This document shows, one piece after another, positions 42,251 through 54,850 of a stretch of 64,000 bases of DNA. The notes beneath the pieces were generated by a model. That model was not told the DNA's origin. It worked only from the letters and a program-made list of their open reading frames with translations, and searched no databases. The number at the start of each line of letters is the position of its first letter. Positions within the stretch are counted from its first letter, which is position 1. The DNA is from Cynocephalus volans. Lineage: Eukaryota > Chordata > Mammalia > Dermoptera > Cynocephalidae. The position numbers and the translations under genes were made by a program. The stretch is from contig NC_084468.1 in NCBI RefSeq assembly GCF_027409185.1, forward strand, positions 98,146,001 to 98,210,000. The letters are read 5' to 3'.

Positions 42251-43214
42251 AGAACGGGGCTGCTCACCCAGAACCGGTGGTTCAGGGGCTGTAGGAGAAT
42301 AAGCTGCCCCTTGAGAGGGTTGAAGGGTGGTTAAGAATGTAAACCACTACAAAAAGTAATGTGTTGTCATTTTAATACATGATGAAGTAGTGCTTATTAT
42401 TTTAAATTCTTTTAGGAAAATTTTTGTAAAAATAACCAGGAAGCAAACCCCAAAAGTAATAAATAGAATTATTAAAGTTGGTAAATGAAAGTTTCAGAAC
42501 TTCAAGACATGAGATATCCATCAGAAGGGTTTTCAAGCAAAGTCCCTTTATTTTCTAACATAACAAAATTATAAGATATCACCACCACTGATAGTTTAGA
42601 CCTCTGATGGTGAGAGCTCTCTTCTTTATGGTTGAACTGTTTCAAAAGTTTAAGGAGAGATTTGAAACCCCCTCCCCTATTTAAAAGAGAAAAGAAACCA
42701 AAAGAAATCTGTCCCCTGTCAAGTACTTTGGACAGGATCTGGTCTCCCTTGATGTGCCCTTTCTCCTCCTTGTATATGTGAAGTGATGGACAATGATGAT
42801 ACCAATTGTAACTTCTCCACTCTCATTTAGGGATCAGGAGTATGAGCTTTCTTTTCCCTTATCCCGATATTTCAAATAGGGAGCATCCAACGATGTACAT
42901 CCAACAATGTGTATGACCTAATGCAAGAAATAAATAGTAGAGATTATTTCTTGTTCTGATTATTCTCTTGTTATAACAAAGTCTTCTGTGTTTGTCTTTT
43001 CCTTAGTTAGAAAGTTCCCCAAAATCTGCAATGAATTGAAATCAAATGAACACATGTTTTGGGTAATTTTTCATATGAAACTTTTGAGATAAGTTTTTTT
43101 TCCCTTAATTACCTAGAAACATAGTCACTGTAGGATATATGAAAAGAAGGCGAAAATAATGAAAAAGTACTATTTAGAGGCAAACACTCTTAACATTGTG
43201 TTGTATTTCCTTCT
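42251..43214 (+). other. ALPK1: Presumed ALPK1 intron, unassigned
   Basis: No gene or repeat recognised between the L2 remnant and a large L1 fragment. Confidence 0.35.
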
Positions 43215-44790
43215 GACTATTCTTTGATTTTTTTTTTTAAATTGTGGTAAAACACATAATATAAAATGTACCATCATAACTATTTTTAACTGTACAGTTC
43301 AATGATATTAAGTACGTTCATTATGTTGTGATACCATCACTACCATCCATTCACAGAACTCTTTTCATCTAGCAAAATTGAAACTCTATAAATATTGAAG
43401 AATAACTTCCCATTTCCCCTCCTCCCAGCCCCTGGCAACCAGCATTCTAATTGAATTTGATACTGTAGATACCTCATGTAAGTGGAATCACACAGTATTT
43501 GTCTTTTCGTGACTCGTTTCTTTCACTGAACATAATGTCCTTAAGGGTTGTCCATGTCATACCATATGTCAGTATTTTCTTTCTTTTGAAGGCTGAATGA
43601 TATTCCAATGTATGTATATACCAATTTTGTTTATCTGTTCATTGATGGATGGACATGTGGGTTGCTTCCACCTTTTAGCTATCGTGAATAATGCTGCTAT
43701 GAACATGGGTATATAAATATCTGTTTGAATCTCTATTTTCATTTTTTGAGGGTGTATACTTAGAAGTGGAATTGCTGTATCATGTGGTAACTCTATTTTT
43801 AATGTTTTGAGGAACTGCCATACTGTTTTGCATAGAAGATTCACCATTTCATACTCCCACCAATAGTGCCCAAGTGTTCTAGTTTCTTCACATCCTCCCC
43901 AATACTTGTTATTTTCTGGGTTTTTTCTTATAGTAGCCATTTTAATGGGTGTGAGTTGGTATCTCATTGTGGTTTTGATTTTCATTGCTGTAATGATTAG
44001 TGATGTTGGAGGATCTTTTCATGTGCTTATTGGTCATTTGTATATCTCCTTTAAAGAAATGGCTATTGAAGTCCTTTGCCCGTTTTTTAATTGATTTGTT
44101 TCATTTCTTTTGTTGTTACGTGATAGGTGTTCTTTATATATTCTGGATATGAACTCTTTATCAGATATATGATTTGAAAATATCTTTTTTTTCCAATTTG
44201 GTGGGTTTCCTTTTCACTCTGTTGATTGTGCCCTTTGAAACACAGAAGTTTTTTGCTTTTTCTTTTGTTGCCTGTGATTTTGTTGTCGTGCCCAATACAT
44301 CACTACCAAATCCAATTTCATGAAGCTTTCCCCCTATATATTCTTCTACGAGTTTTGTAGTTTTAGCTCTTATGTTTAGGTCTTTGATCCATTTTGAGTT
44401 AATTTTTGGTTTAAGGTAAGGGCCCAACTTCATTCTTTTGCATATGGATATGCCATATTCCCAGTATCGTCTGTTGAAAAGACTGTCCTTTCTTCATTGA
44501 ATGGTCTCAACGCTCTTGTCAAAAATGATTTGACTGCATATGTGACAGTTTATTCTGGGCTCTGTTGTATCCATTGGTCTATATGTCTTCATGATGGTAC
44601 CACTGTTTTGATCACTGTAGCTTTGTAGTAAGTTTTGAAATTAGGAAGTGTGAGTCCTCCAGCTTTGTTCTACTTTTTCAAGACTGTTTTAGCTATTCAG
44701 GGTCCCTTGAGATTCTATATGAATCTCAGGATGGAATGTTCTATTTCCAGAAAAATAGCAGTGGTCTTCAGTAATTTTTTTACATAGTTG
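43215..44790 (-). mobile_element. 5'-truncated L1, minus orientation
   Basis: About 1.6 kb of inverted L1 covering the end of ORF2 and the 3' UTR. The minus frame 43985-43569 translates to the ORF2 C-terminal region with NNKYWGGCEETRTLGHYWWE, AIPLLSIHPQKMK, FTIAKRWKQPTCPS and IHWNIIQPSKERKY. A second piece at 44433-44161 reads MKLGPYLKPKINSKWIKDLN. The reading frame is broken between them. It is a dead copy. Confidence 0.88.
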
Positions 44791-44849
44791 CTATATCACC
44801 ATCTGAACAATTTGATATTCTGCTTTTTCTTCCTTAACATTATTATATA

Positions 44850-45056
44850 CAGTTGACTCCTGAACAACACAGATTTGAACTATGTACCCACGTAAATGGG
44901 GAGCCAACTTTTCTTATGCACAAATTCCACAGGGCCAACTACTTAAGTTACTTTACTTAAGTAAGTACATGGGGAAAGTTACACACAGTTAAGTTATATT
45001 TTCAACTGTGTGGGAGGTTGGCACCCCTAACACCTGTGTTGCTCAAAGGTCAGCTG
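44850..45056. mobile_element. Tigger-type (MER2-like) DNA transposon MITE
   Basis: Starts CAGTTGACTCCTGAACAACA and ends TTGCTCAAAGGTCAGCTG, imperfect terminal inverted repeats of the Tigger/MER2 type. TA target-site dinucleotides lie at 44848-44849 and 45057-45058. About 207 bp long, with no transposase. Confidence 0.8.
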
Positions 45057-45389
45057 TATTTATACCATTAAAAAAACAAACATTACTTTCTTTTATTCAA
45101 ACACTTCATAAACATACTTTACAATGACTAAATAAAGGAAAATGTACAAGTGAAAGTATAACTGAAAGATAACTAAAACATAAAAATATTACGCCTCAAA
45201 CCACATGACCTGTGTATACTTTAAATACTATAATCAAAAAAATGAGAAGAATCTGATTGGAGACATCTCAGAGTATTAGGAGGCAATATTTATAATAAGT
45301 GAGTAGGAAGGAATAACAAGCAATTGCATTTGTTTAAAAGACTTTGTTAAAGTACACTTACATTACTTTCGACTAACTACTACTCTGGA

Positions 45390-46440
45390 ATTTATTCATT
45401 TATTCAGCAAACATTTACTGAGTCTCTTTGGTTTCTGAAGCCCTGGAAACCTAGTATAAATTAAATAGGGTCTTCACCCTCAGGAGAAAGGAATAAATAC
45501 TAAAATTTAATGAAAGTCTAATATGTGTTATGGACTTTCACTTTCTTATTTAATCTTTGCATCGGTTCTACTGGGAAGTGATGTCATCCCCATTCAGAAA
45601 TGAGGAAACCAGTATTTATTTTAGAAAGGCTGAGTTACTGGTTGAAGGTGACAGATGTTGAATGCAGGGCTAGGATACCAACCCAGGTTGTCTGCCTCCG
45701 AAGCTCATGCCCTTTTCACTCCCGCAGCTTGCTTTTGGCCCTTATGACCTAACACTGGAGACAGCAGTACATACAGCTAACTGTAATGTGGAAAAAATGC
45801 CATGTTAGCAATTAATTCTTCCAGATTAGAGTCAAGAAGTTTTAGAGAAGCAATATTGTAACCTAAGATTTGAAAACTGAGGATTTCATGAGATTAAAAA
45901 TGGGAAGAGCATTCATTCATTTGTCCATTTACAAACTTGCATTGAGCTTCTACAGTGTGCTAGTCACAGCATTAGATGCTGAGATGAAAACGAATAAGTG
46001 AGATATCATGGTCACCTGCAAGAGTCACAGTCTACTGGGAGACGGTTAAATAACTGACTTATGACAGAGCCTGGTGTCACACTCTGCCACAGAATTGTAA
46101 ACAAAGCACTAGGCACACTATTTCCAGAGTACTAAGGGCAAGTTCACATTGTCAGAAGCTACACTGACGGCAGGTAGTGCTGAGCATGGTAGATTGGACC
46201 CTCCATGCTAAGTTCAGGATTTGGATTTCATCCTATAGGCAACAACAGGCCAGGAGAAATTTTTAAGTCAGGAAGTGATACAGTCAGTTCTGCTACTTAA
46301 GAAGTTATCTAGCAGGGGGTGAAGGCTGGAGTATGGGAACTGAGAAAGGGACAGGTGGCAGGAAGAGCATTCTGGAGGTTTATGGTCCAATCTGGAGATG
46401 GAGAGAGACTGAAACAGGCAGCAAGAAGAGAGACTGAGAG
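45390..46440 (-). repeat. L2 LINE fragments, minus orientation, with embedded MIR
   Basis: Two successive inverted L2 3' ends: 'tttattcagcaaacatttac' at about 45400 and 'gagcttctacagtgtgctag' at about 45945, followed by L2 body 'taagtcaggaagtgatacag' and 'ggtggcaggaagagcattct'. A minus-oriented MIR (45525-45725) lies between them: 'cattcagaaatgaggaaacc' and 'accaacccaggttgtctgcc'. Confidence 0.6.
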
Positions 46441-47529
46441 AGCAAAGACCATATTTATGAGGTGAATTTAGCAGACTTCATCAACCGTGGGATGTGTACT
46501 GAGAATAAGGAAGGAGACAAGAAGACAACATGAACAAAGGCCCCAGATCACGTGCATGTTCAGAACTACAGCATTGTTTGCAAGCAAAAGAACTATGGAG
46601 CATTTAATAAACAGATAAGGCCCTTTTGAATTATCAATATTTCTTTTATATGTTTAGTCATTCTAAAATACTCTAAAAGTTTAATAGAATTTTTTCCCTA
46701 AGCAGTTTAAACATGCCATGTAATGAATGCTATTTTCATTACTAGTTTGATTAGCAAACTTTTTCGCCATGAATAGTATAGCTATAATAATTATCATTGC
46801 TACATTGAAAAATCATAGATTTTGAGACAATAGTGAATTTTTTTCTGAGATGAAATTCAAAAAGATTAACAGATTTTTACTGAAATGAATTTCAGAAAAG
46901 ATTATTGAACAGGTGAATAATATGTATTGCTATTTTAGTGTTTCACAAAAATTTTCTTAGATCATTACTAAGCTCTGTAAATTACTGAGACCTTTTTGTT
47001 CTGTAAAGTGTCCCATTTGTTTTCATTAATAAGGAAAAATATACATCTAGTTTAAAGTGACATTGCTTATACCTGTGCTGATATATGCCACCAGAAGATG
47101 GTGGCAGTGAGGTGCTAAAAAGAACTAATTTACAGGCTCTGAAATTGCAGAAAAGCATTAAGACAGAGGGAGATGTAAATGATGCAAATATTTGTCGATG
47201 CTGGCATCCTAATTAACATCCAAAATTGACTTATTTTTCAGTCCCGAAACTATGACATAAAGATTGTCACTGAATTTATAGAAAATCTGATGACATACTG
47301 ATCTTTTAAGGGAAAAGAATAGAGGCTGAATAAAATTAAGCATGTTGTTTCTTGTGACTTCAAGAGCATAGGCAGAGAATTTAATAGTTTAGGGACAATA
47401 AAAAGCATCTTATCTTCTTTGAACATTACAGATGTCCCTGAAATAAAAAGAAATAACTCCAACTTATCAACAGTAAGCAATGCACATGATTAAGCAACTA
47501 AGAGGGTTGCCTGAATTCAACCTATTTCT
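46441..47529 (+). other. ALPK1: Presumed ALPK1 intron, unassigned
   Basis: AT-rich, with no gene or repeat recognised. Confidence 0.35.
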
Positions 47530-47695
47530 GCTTTTATAAACATTTAACAACAGATATTTTCTGAGCATGTAGTTTGTGCTAGAAGTTATTCCAGTTACTG
47601 AGGTTATAAAAGGAAACAAGATAGACATATGCTCTGCCCACTTGGAGTTTATATTATATTGGGGAAGACATATTAAACAAAATTGCACAGTTAGT
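47530..47695 (-). repeat. L2 3' end fragment, minus orientation
   Basis: 'acaacagatattttctgagc', 'atgtagtttgtgctagaagt' and 'tctgcccacttggagtttat' follow an inverted L2 3' end. Confidence 0.5.
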
Positions 47696-47999
47696 TACAT
47701 TTGAGGGGGGAAATGGAAAACAATCTACCACAGGGCATCAAATCAGTAAGTTTGGGCTCAACCCCAAAACTGGAAATTAAATGAAATTGAAAACAGGACT
47801 CAAGAACAACTTGTCTTAAGTTCTTAATACCCATTTATAGTATTTCTTTTCTTTGACAATAAATACAATGGATAAGGTAAAATTTACAGATTCGTGAAAA
47901 TAACATTTTTAAAGAGTATTTCAGTGGTTGCTGTGCAGCAATAAAACACTTTGCCATCTTAAAGTGCTGTAAAATACCCCATGCCTCCCTGGCCACCTG

Positions 48000-49900
48000 A
48001 ACTTGATTGAATTCTGTGAGTCATCAGCCCAGCCACAGCTGCAATTGAGAGCCTGTCCTTACTTGATTCACTCTAACTCCGGATCCCAAATCTGAAAACC
48101 ACTAATGTAAATGGTCTCCTGCCTCCTCTTGTGCACTCATCTTCATTGGCAACTCCAACATCCCTGATTCCCAGTTTGCCCAGTTTGTAAGCCCACTTCT
48201 AGCCTCTCTAGTCCCTGAATCTACACCCTTTGACTAAATAGGTTACCTATATTTTTACAGGCACTTTAGACTTTGGTTTTGTCCCTTGACTTCCATCGTA
48301 CACACTTCCCAGAACTTGGTTGACTGAGCAATCTAGGCCAGAGCTCAGACATTCCCCAGCTGACTCTCATTGAATCCATTATATGAGCCATAGCTGGGGC
48401 TCTCAGTGATGCTCATCAATTCTTTTATTCTCTTTTTTTGTGTGTAGGTGGCTGCGATGGGGATCCAAACCCTTGACCTTGGTGTTATGACACCGTGCTC
48501 TAACAACTGAGCTCACTGGCCAGCCCGTTTATTCATTCTTGATTGATGTTTTTCCAATTCTCCAGAGCACCCGTTTCAATCCAGGATCCCTCTTTGCAAG
48601 CCCAACTCACTTCAGCCACCCTAACTCCCAGACTTCCATCTGTTCGACTTTGGCTACTGGCTTTTCTATGGTGAACTCAGATTTTCTCTAAATCATCCAC
48701 CACTTTTTTCTCCTTCCCCCACTGCCTCAGGGAAACAATGTGTACTCCCATTTTCTTAAGCCAACCCCCTTTTTTTTTTTACCTCTTTTGTAATTTTTCT
48801 CTTTATTCATATTCCATTTTATCTTTCCTTTTCTTTTCTTTTGCCTCTGACATCTTCTTAGTCTACACACATATTCAAATCTAATCATTCTTATGAATAT
48901 TAATTTCCCTTGAGACTGTTATTCCATCTTTTTCCTTCTCTTCATAGCAGCACTTCTCAAAATAGTACCTTCCCAAAATATTTATCCCTCTCACTTCCTT
49001 ATTTAACACTCATCCAATAACTTCTGGTCCGTCTGCTTCTGAAACATCCATATACAAGATCTGCAAGAACTTCCCAGTCACCCCATCTAGTTGCCTCTTG
49101 CTGACCTTTACCCCGGGACTTGCTGTAGAACTTGTTGCTATGCACAGTATCACATCTCCACATTTTTCTGGTTCTTGCATTTCTAGCGTCTTCTTTTGCT
49201 GGCTACTTTCCCACTATCTGGCCTCTGAGTAGAGGCATTCTTTGGAAGTCCAGCTATTCTTCATACTCTATCTTTGCCTCTTTTAATCTCAGGTAGTGCC
49301 TTCAACTATCACCCCCTGCATGAATGATTACTAAATTCATTTCCAGTTCCAATCTGTCTCCTGAGTTTAACTCACATTTCCCATCTTTTGTAGAGAGCAA
49401 ACAGACTGACTCTTCGCTCATTATCTCTCAGTGGTGCTGCAGGCACCAGGGGCTACCTGCTGCCTGCAATCATGATCTGCAAGGTCCTTCGTACCTTTGC
49501 TCTTGCTGTGCCCTCCATCACACCCCATTTGTCTGAAGGACATCTCTCCACACCACCACCCTTTCTCCCAGATGCTTTCTCCCCCATTATTTCCACCCCT
49601 TGGAGTCTTACCTATATCCTTCAGTGTCTAGCTCCTATTTGGTCTTTTAAATGAAGCCTAACTTAATGAAATCTCGCCATCCCTAAACAATGAGTCATTC
49701 TTCACTCATTCTTGGCTTGGAATTCAATGAAATCTGATCACACTCAGTCTCATATTTGAGATACACATTTGTTTCTGTCATTTCTTTTAAACCTTGAACC
49801 CTAAAAGTTCTGGGACTGTGTCTCTGTCATCCTTATGTCCCCCACAGATCCTGGCACATAATAGGTACTCAGAAAATTCTGGTTAATTTGCATTGTTGGA
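48000..49900 (+). repeat. L2 LINE fragment, plus orientation, interrupted by a SINE
   Basis: C/T-rich plus-oriented sequence with L2 features, surest at 49020-49890. There it includes 'ttctggtccgtctgcttctg' and ends with 'gttctgggactgtgtctctg', 'cagatcctggcacataatag' and 'gtactcagaaaattctgg'. The SINE at 48440-48525 lies inside it. The 48.0-49.0 kb part is less certain. Confidence 0.5.
48440..48525 (-). mobile_element. tRNA-Ile-derived SINE, minus orientation
   Basis: On the minus strand: GGGCTGGCCAGTGAGCTCAG, TTGTTAGAGCACGGTGTCAT, AACACCAAGGTCAAGGGTTT and GGATCCC, with its tail as T's before 48446. Same family as the copies at 31364 and 50493. Target duplication not clear. Confidence 0.8.
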
Positions 49901-50480
49901 AAAAAACCTTAATTTTCAAAAATGTGTATTTTTGAAGTGCATGGAACTTATAATATGCAGGCTACAAATCTGAGAGAATGTAGAAAGCAAAAAAAAAAAA
50001 AAAATATATGGCAAAGCTGACATTTTTGCCTTTGTTCTATTTCTAGCTAAAATAGATTTTTAGGGAATATGTAAACTTTCATTCTGTGAGGGGCTTATTT
50101 AGAGCACAAAAAATTCTTGAAAATCAAGATAGAGTCTAGGATTTGATTTCACTCATCTTATAGGCTAATAAACTAGCTTACTAGTTTCATAGATGTTGGC
50201 AGAAGACACAAGACCCTGGGTCAAAGACAAAGGACTTTACTACTCATAGCACAGTAAGCAGCATGAGCATCATGTTGATTTCGGCTCCTCACATCCTGCA
50301 AGTCCCTGAGGAATGATAGTGAGTTGTCCAGTGGATGTTGTGCATCAGTGTGTGGGTTTATGTTGCAACCAAGGAACACTGAGCTTAGAGAACCCACTGC
50401 TTTTACAGCAAGCTTGCTCTTCATCCCAGAGAGAGACATTACCTTATCCTGCTAGGTTGCTGCAAATACAATCCCAGTAA
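49901..50480 (+). other. ALPK1: Presumed ALPK1 intron, unassigned
   Basis: Includes a poly-A run at 49989-50004. No gene or repeat recognised. Confidence 0.35.
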
Positions 50481-50492
50481 ATGGCCCAGGCA

Positions 50493-50587
50493 GGGGGCTG
50501 GCCTGTTAGCTCAGTTGGTTGGAGTGCAGTGTTATAAAACCAATGTGAAAGGTTCAGATTCCCTTACCAGGCAGCAGCCAAAAAAAA
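50493..50587 (+). mobile_element. tRNA-Ile-derived SINE, plus orientation
   Basis: GGGGGCTGGCCTGTTAGCTC, AGTTGGTTGGAGTGCAGTGT, then GGTTCAGATTCCC (degraded B box) and a short A-tail. A 12-bp target duplication, ATGGCCCAGGCA at 50481-50492 and ATGACCCAGGCA at 50588-50599, has one mismatch. The tRNA-Ile resemblance is clear. Confidence 0.87.
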
Positions 50588-50689
50588 ATGACCCAGGCAA
50601 GCTGAGGTTGGGTCTGCCATTCTTTACCACTTCCTTCCCCCAAGTATTTGCAGAGGTGGATTGATGCCTTTCCCAAAAACATTCTGTGA

Positions 50690-50760
50690 GAATAAGGATT
50701 GTGGTTATCCTGGCACATCAGAGGAGCTCAATAAATTTTTGTTGAATCAAATTAAATAAT
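50690..50760 (+). repeat. L2 3' tail fragment
   Basis: 'ttatcctggcacatcagagg', then 'agctcaataaatttttgttg' and 'aatcaaat' is an L2 3' terminus in plus orientation. Confidence 0.6.
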
Positions 50761-52250
50761 TAATGAGAAGAAGGGGAACCACTGAGGAACCAAAAAAAAA
50801 AAAAAAAAAAAAAAGGCAAATAGAGCAAATCCCTTGAGAGAACAATTCCAGATTTAAGACCTGATTTGGAGGAAAAATCAGAAGGGTAATAAGAACTACG
50901 ACATTGTAGACTACCTGACTTTATTACAAATGAAATATCTAAGCACCTTACTTCATGGAAATAATCCAAAATAATAATAATAATACATTGTAATAATAAT
51001 AATCCAAAACAATCACCGATTAATCACTAAGTCTAAATAACCTAAAGTAATGCCTGTATCTCACTAAATTACTATTGCAGTAACTACAGTTCTTTATATA
51101 TGCAGCCTTTTGCCACATACCAAATTTCATTTTAAGCTTTTAAAAACTTTAGACTCTATGCCCATTTGGGAACTTTTACCAGCCATGGTTTTTCCCCCCA
51201 AATGGTAAATTAAACTATAAATCAAAGTAGGTCATATTAATAAATTTGGTCAGAATTAGACACTTTCTTAGAAATTTATCATTAAACAAATGAAATATCA
51301 TATCCTCTCAAGATTCCTTTGCAGGGAAGGAACTAACCTGAAATATTTCCTCAGTATATTGGAAGTGAAGTACCTGAGACATATTTAGGACATTAAAGTT
51401 CGAAGTTCAAACTTGTGTGAGTAGAATTCCCCTTCACATTGACGATTTTAACTCCTGTTTCTTTGGACATTAGCTCTTGTGACTAAAAAATTAAGGGTAC
51501 AGTCACACAGAATATTGTTAGTGCATATCTCAACTTTTAGCTTCCCTATCCCCCCTTTTTCTGGATTTCTTCCAATCTTCATGACCTATTGATGCAAGTG
51601 TCACTGCTCTCCATCTGCTGCTCTCAAAATTGGAGGTCGATTGCCTCCAGGGTTCACAAATGTTTCAGACAACCATAGATAATTTGAGGTTTTAACCAAC
51701 TACAAGTTTTTTAGGATCTCCAAAATAGACCTTGTTTTTCAGATCTATAATTCCCTTCCTGTTCTCTTTCTCCTCTGTCCTGCCAAGGAATTTCACCCAG
51801 GAACTTTCCTAAGGCTGGGTTAGAGGGTGTTAAAGTAAGCAGTGCCTTCCTCAAAGCCTATACTCAGATACAAACCCGTGTCTCCAGATGGGCCATGTGG
51901 AACCCTTCCCTAGCTCAGAGTGAGCCCCTTGCCTTCCTGAGGCTCTTTCCTCTTCTTTCCTCAAGTTTATGCAAACTTTCAACATCCTTTTTCTCTGAAA
52001 GTCTTTGCAGTAGAGATGATCGTTTATTTCACCAGTCATTTCTTACCAACATCCCATTTTCACACAATTTACTCTATTTACCACCACCACCACCCCCAGC
52101 ACTTTTGGACCAGGAGTGAAGAGCTGACTTCAGGATTGCTACAGCTGAGTTTCTGCTGAGGGCTTGAATTAGGAGATTGTGTAAAGCCATGATAAGTGGA
52201 TTGGATAAAGATGGTCTACAGAGAGGAATAAAGCAGACCATGTCTGTTTT
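50761..52250 (+). other. ALPK1: Presumed ALPK1 intron, unassigned
   Basis: Contains a poly-A run (50793-50814) and an ATA-rich simple repeat (about 50970-51003). No gene or clear interspersed repeat. Confidence 0.35.
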
Positions 52251-52330
52251 GTTTACCTCTGTCCTCTTAGCATCTGGCATGGTGCCTGACACATAGTAGG
52301 CATTCAAGTCTTTGTGGAACAAATATAATA
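52250..52330 (+). repeat. L2 3' tail fragment
   Basis: 'gcatctggcatggtgcctga', 'cacatagtaggcattcaagt' and 'ctttgtggaacaaat' is an L2 3' end in plus orientation. Confidence 0.6.
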
Positions 52331-53690
52331 GACTGTGGAAAGAGAGCAAGAGAGAGAGACCTCCAACAGCTCTCCATTTCCTGGTTCTAACCCTGCATGA
52401 AGACTGTCTGCATTCCTGGTCTTGTGCCTATGAGATATGTCTGTGTCCATCCAATACATTCGCCTTTAGGCTAAAGCTAGTTTGGTTGTGTTCTGTTCCT
52501 TGAAACCAAATTTAACGTAAGAATTCCTTAATGTGAGAGACCCAATCATCAGTCGTTAAAGTCCTCTGATCCCCAAAGAGCTGAGAGTCCTCATATAAAC
52601 CAGAAATCTTGGTGACTTGTCCAGAAATCATTGAATTCCAGAAGTGGGCACATCTCCAATTTGCTTTTTGGGGGAAAGAGGAAACAGAAACTCAAATTCA
52701 ACTGAAAATAAAGGAATTATTTCCAAAAGTAAAGTTTGATGGTCTTCTTAAAAGACAACCTCTGAAGAAAATTATGACAGAAACTCTAATTTGAAGATTC
52801 ATTTGTAGAGAGGGTCTAAGCCCCTCTGTTTACATAAACACAGGTATTGTTGATTGAACATGACTTTATTTAAAGCGCATGGAGAGGATCAGGTCTGATC
52901 AGGAGGCACTTACCAGCTTAAGCTCTAGGAAGAGAAGAAACAGATTACAGTTTCACCTTGGACTTCTGGAATGCTGATGGACTAACTTGGTAGTACAGGA
53001 GACTCCTTTGCAGTTTCTGGCTGTGCTCTGGGCTATTGTGCAGCAGGTTGAGGAGAAAAATCATTCTTTCCTGCTCACTAAAGCATTAGGAAAACACCCC
53101 TGCCTGGGAGGGCACATATAAACCTCAAAGCGAGCGGGGTCAGGGGGAAGGTTGTTGGCAAAAGGTTGGTATTCCAGGTTTGAAAATAGAAAAGTAAAAT
53201 ATTTGGAGTCAGTATGGTGGATTTGTCCAGAGCATAGTTTTGATGTGAGACAGATGTTATGTTTCATAAATGTGCTGTAAGTACTAAATTAGATAATGTC
53301 TGTAAATTCTTAGTGCAATGGTACCAAGCTAAGTGCTTAGTAAATGGTCTGTATTATTAGGATTGTTAGTGCTTTTGTGAGGCAAACATTAATGGAAAGT
53401 GATATTTTTATATTAATCAGAAAGACAGTGAGTTAAAATAATTTGATAAACATGGCAATAAAACATATATTTAATAGCTGTTCTTCACTATTATTTTTAA
53501 AACATCAATCCCTGAGTGATAGAGAAATGTAAAAGAAGAGCCCAGTAAATATCTAACAAGTCGGTAGTTATGCAGTAAATAGCCATCAAATGTGGCATGA
53601 ATCCACAGCTAGCAGGATGAACTGCCTCAGTAGGAGGCACATGTGAATTCTCCCAAGCGATCTTCAAAAGGCCTTAAAAGCAGTAGGTAA
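52331..53690 (+). other. ALPK1: Presumed ALPK1 intron, unassigned
   Basis: No gene or repeat recognised. Confidence 0.35.
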
Positions 53691-53699
53691 GCTATATGA

Positions 53700-53990
53700 C
53701 CTGTAGATGGCGACCTTGGATGGGGGATTACTACGCGACGCAGGCGAAGAAAGCAGTGGTTTTTTGTTTTGTTGAAGGGAGGACTAAGTAAAATTGATAC
53801 ATTAGTAACAGCTAGTTACGACACCAAGCCAAAAAGATTATTTGCTGACACACCGGGCTCCTTCTTCTGAAGGGACCGTCAATTTGTCTGTTGCAAGTGA
53901 GTCCCCCCCCAGTCATGCGCGCTGTGAAGGGACTAGAGTGCATTAGCTGCTGGTAGGAGTGTTTTGGCTGAGCGTTCACATTGGCTGCTA
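53700..53990 (+). promoter_or_regulatory. CpG-containing block with CTCF-like motif
   Basis: A locally CpG-enriched, repeat-free block in AT-rich surroundings. It has CTACGCGACGCAGGCGAAGA near 53731-53750 and CATGCGCGCTG near 53915. It opens with CCTGTAGATGGC (53700-53711), which matches 11 of 12 positions of the CTCF core CCASYAGRKGGC. It may be a conserved regulatory element in the ALPK1 intron; function is inferred. Confidence 0.3.
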
Positions 53991-54719
53991 GTCGCTGATA
54001 GGAGAGAAAGGACTATCAAGTAGGGAACATAAATAGCTTTCTTGGAAGTCTCTTGAGGGGTACAGAAATGTTACCCTCTCAGAATGTGCATATGTAACAC
54101 TAATTATCCGAACCCATTCTACGTGTCCAAAGTATCCACATCTTTTGATGTAGATAAATAATTGTATCCTACCTTGCTCTCTTGTTGCCACTATCAGGTA
54201 TTTGCTCTTCACACTCCCCAAGGCAATCCTGTAGGGACCAATTACTGTCCTTTACTGACATCATTTCACTGGCTGACAGAGATTTCTAGAGTGCCAGGCT
54301 GGGCATTCAGACTCGTAAGAGAGCTCTTTAGTACTCTTCTGTAATCTATGTACCCTACTTGAAAACATGTTTTGTGTGTGTGTGTGTGTGTGTTTTTTTT
54401 CTTTCGAATTCTCCTTTAGAGTACTAATTTGACAGCATTAGGTCACAATTATAGATATGTGTATTTGTGAGAAAATTAGTGTGACTTTCCAAAATTGTTC
54501 CTGCTCATGCAGTGGCCTGAGATGTTTTGTTGGTTCTTTAAGCTGTGAAAGAGCCCAGCAACTCACCCACATGATAGATTGATGACCTTTTCCTGCATTA
54601 TAAAGTAGGGTCACTGTCTCCAAAGAGCCTCTCAGCTTGTGGGTCAGGTGAAGGGACATCTCTAGGCTTCCATGGTGCCTCTGCCCTGTCATTTATCACA
54701 AGGCTGTAATTGTTATCTA
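53991..54719 (+). other. ALPK1: Presumed ALPK1 intron with a TG microsatellite
   Basis: Holds a (TG)n run at 54373-54392. No gene recognised. Confidence 0.4.
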
Positions 54720-54850
54720 CACACTGACTTCCCCACAAATGTGTGCTCCTGGAGTCCAGAAATTGTGCTGTGTTCTTCTGTTTATCCTGAGCATTGTGTC
54801 TGGCATATAGTAGGTACTTTCAAAAATGTTGAATGCATGAAAGAATAAAT
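54720..54850 (+). repeat. L2 3' end fragment
   Basis: 'tgtgctcctggagtccagaa', 'attgtgctgtgttcttctgt' and 'tgtctggcatatagtaggta' match the L2 3' UTR in plus orientation, ending near 'gttgaatgcatgaaag'. Confidence 0.7.

Noticed and set aside
43569-43985. 138-codon minus-strand frame as a host gene
   Set aside because: It is the C-terminal part of L1 ORF2 within a 5'-truncated L1.
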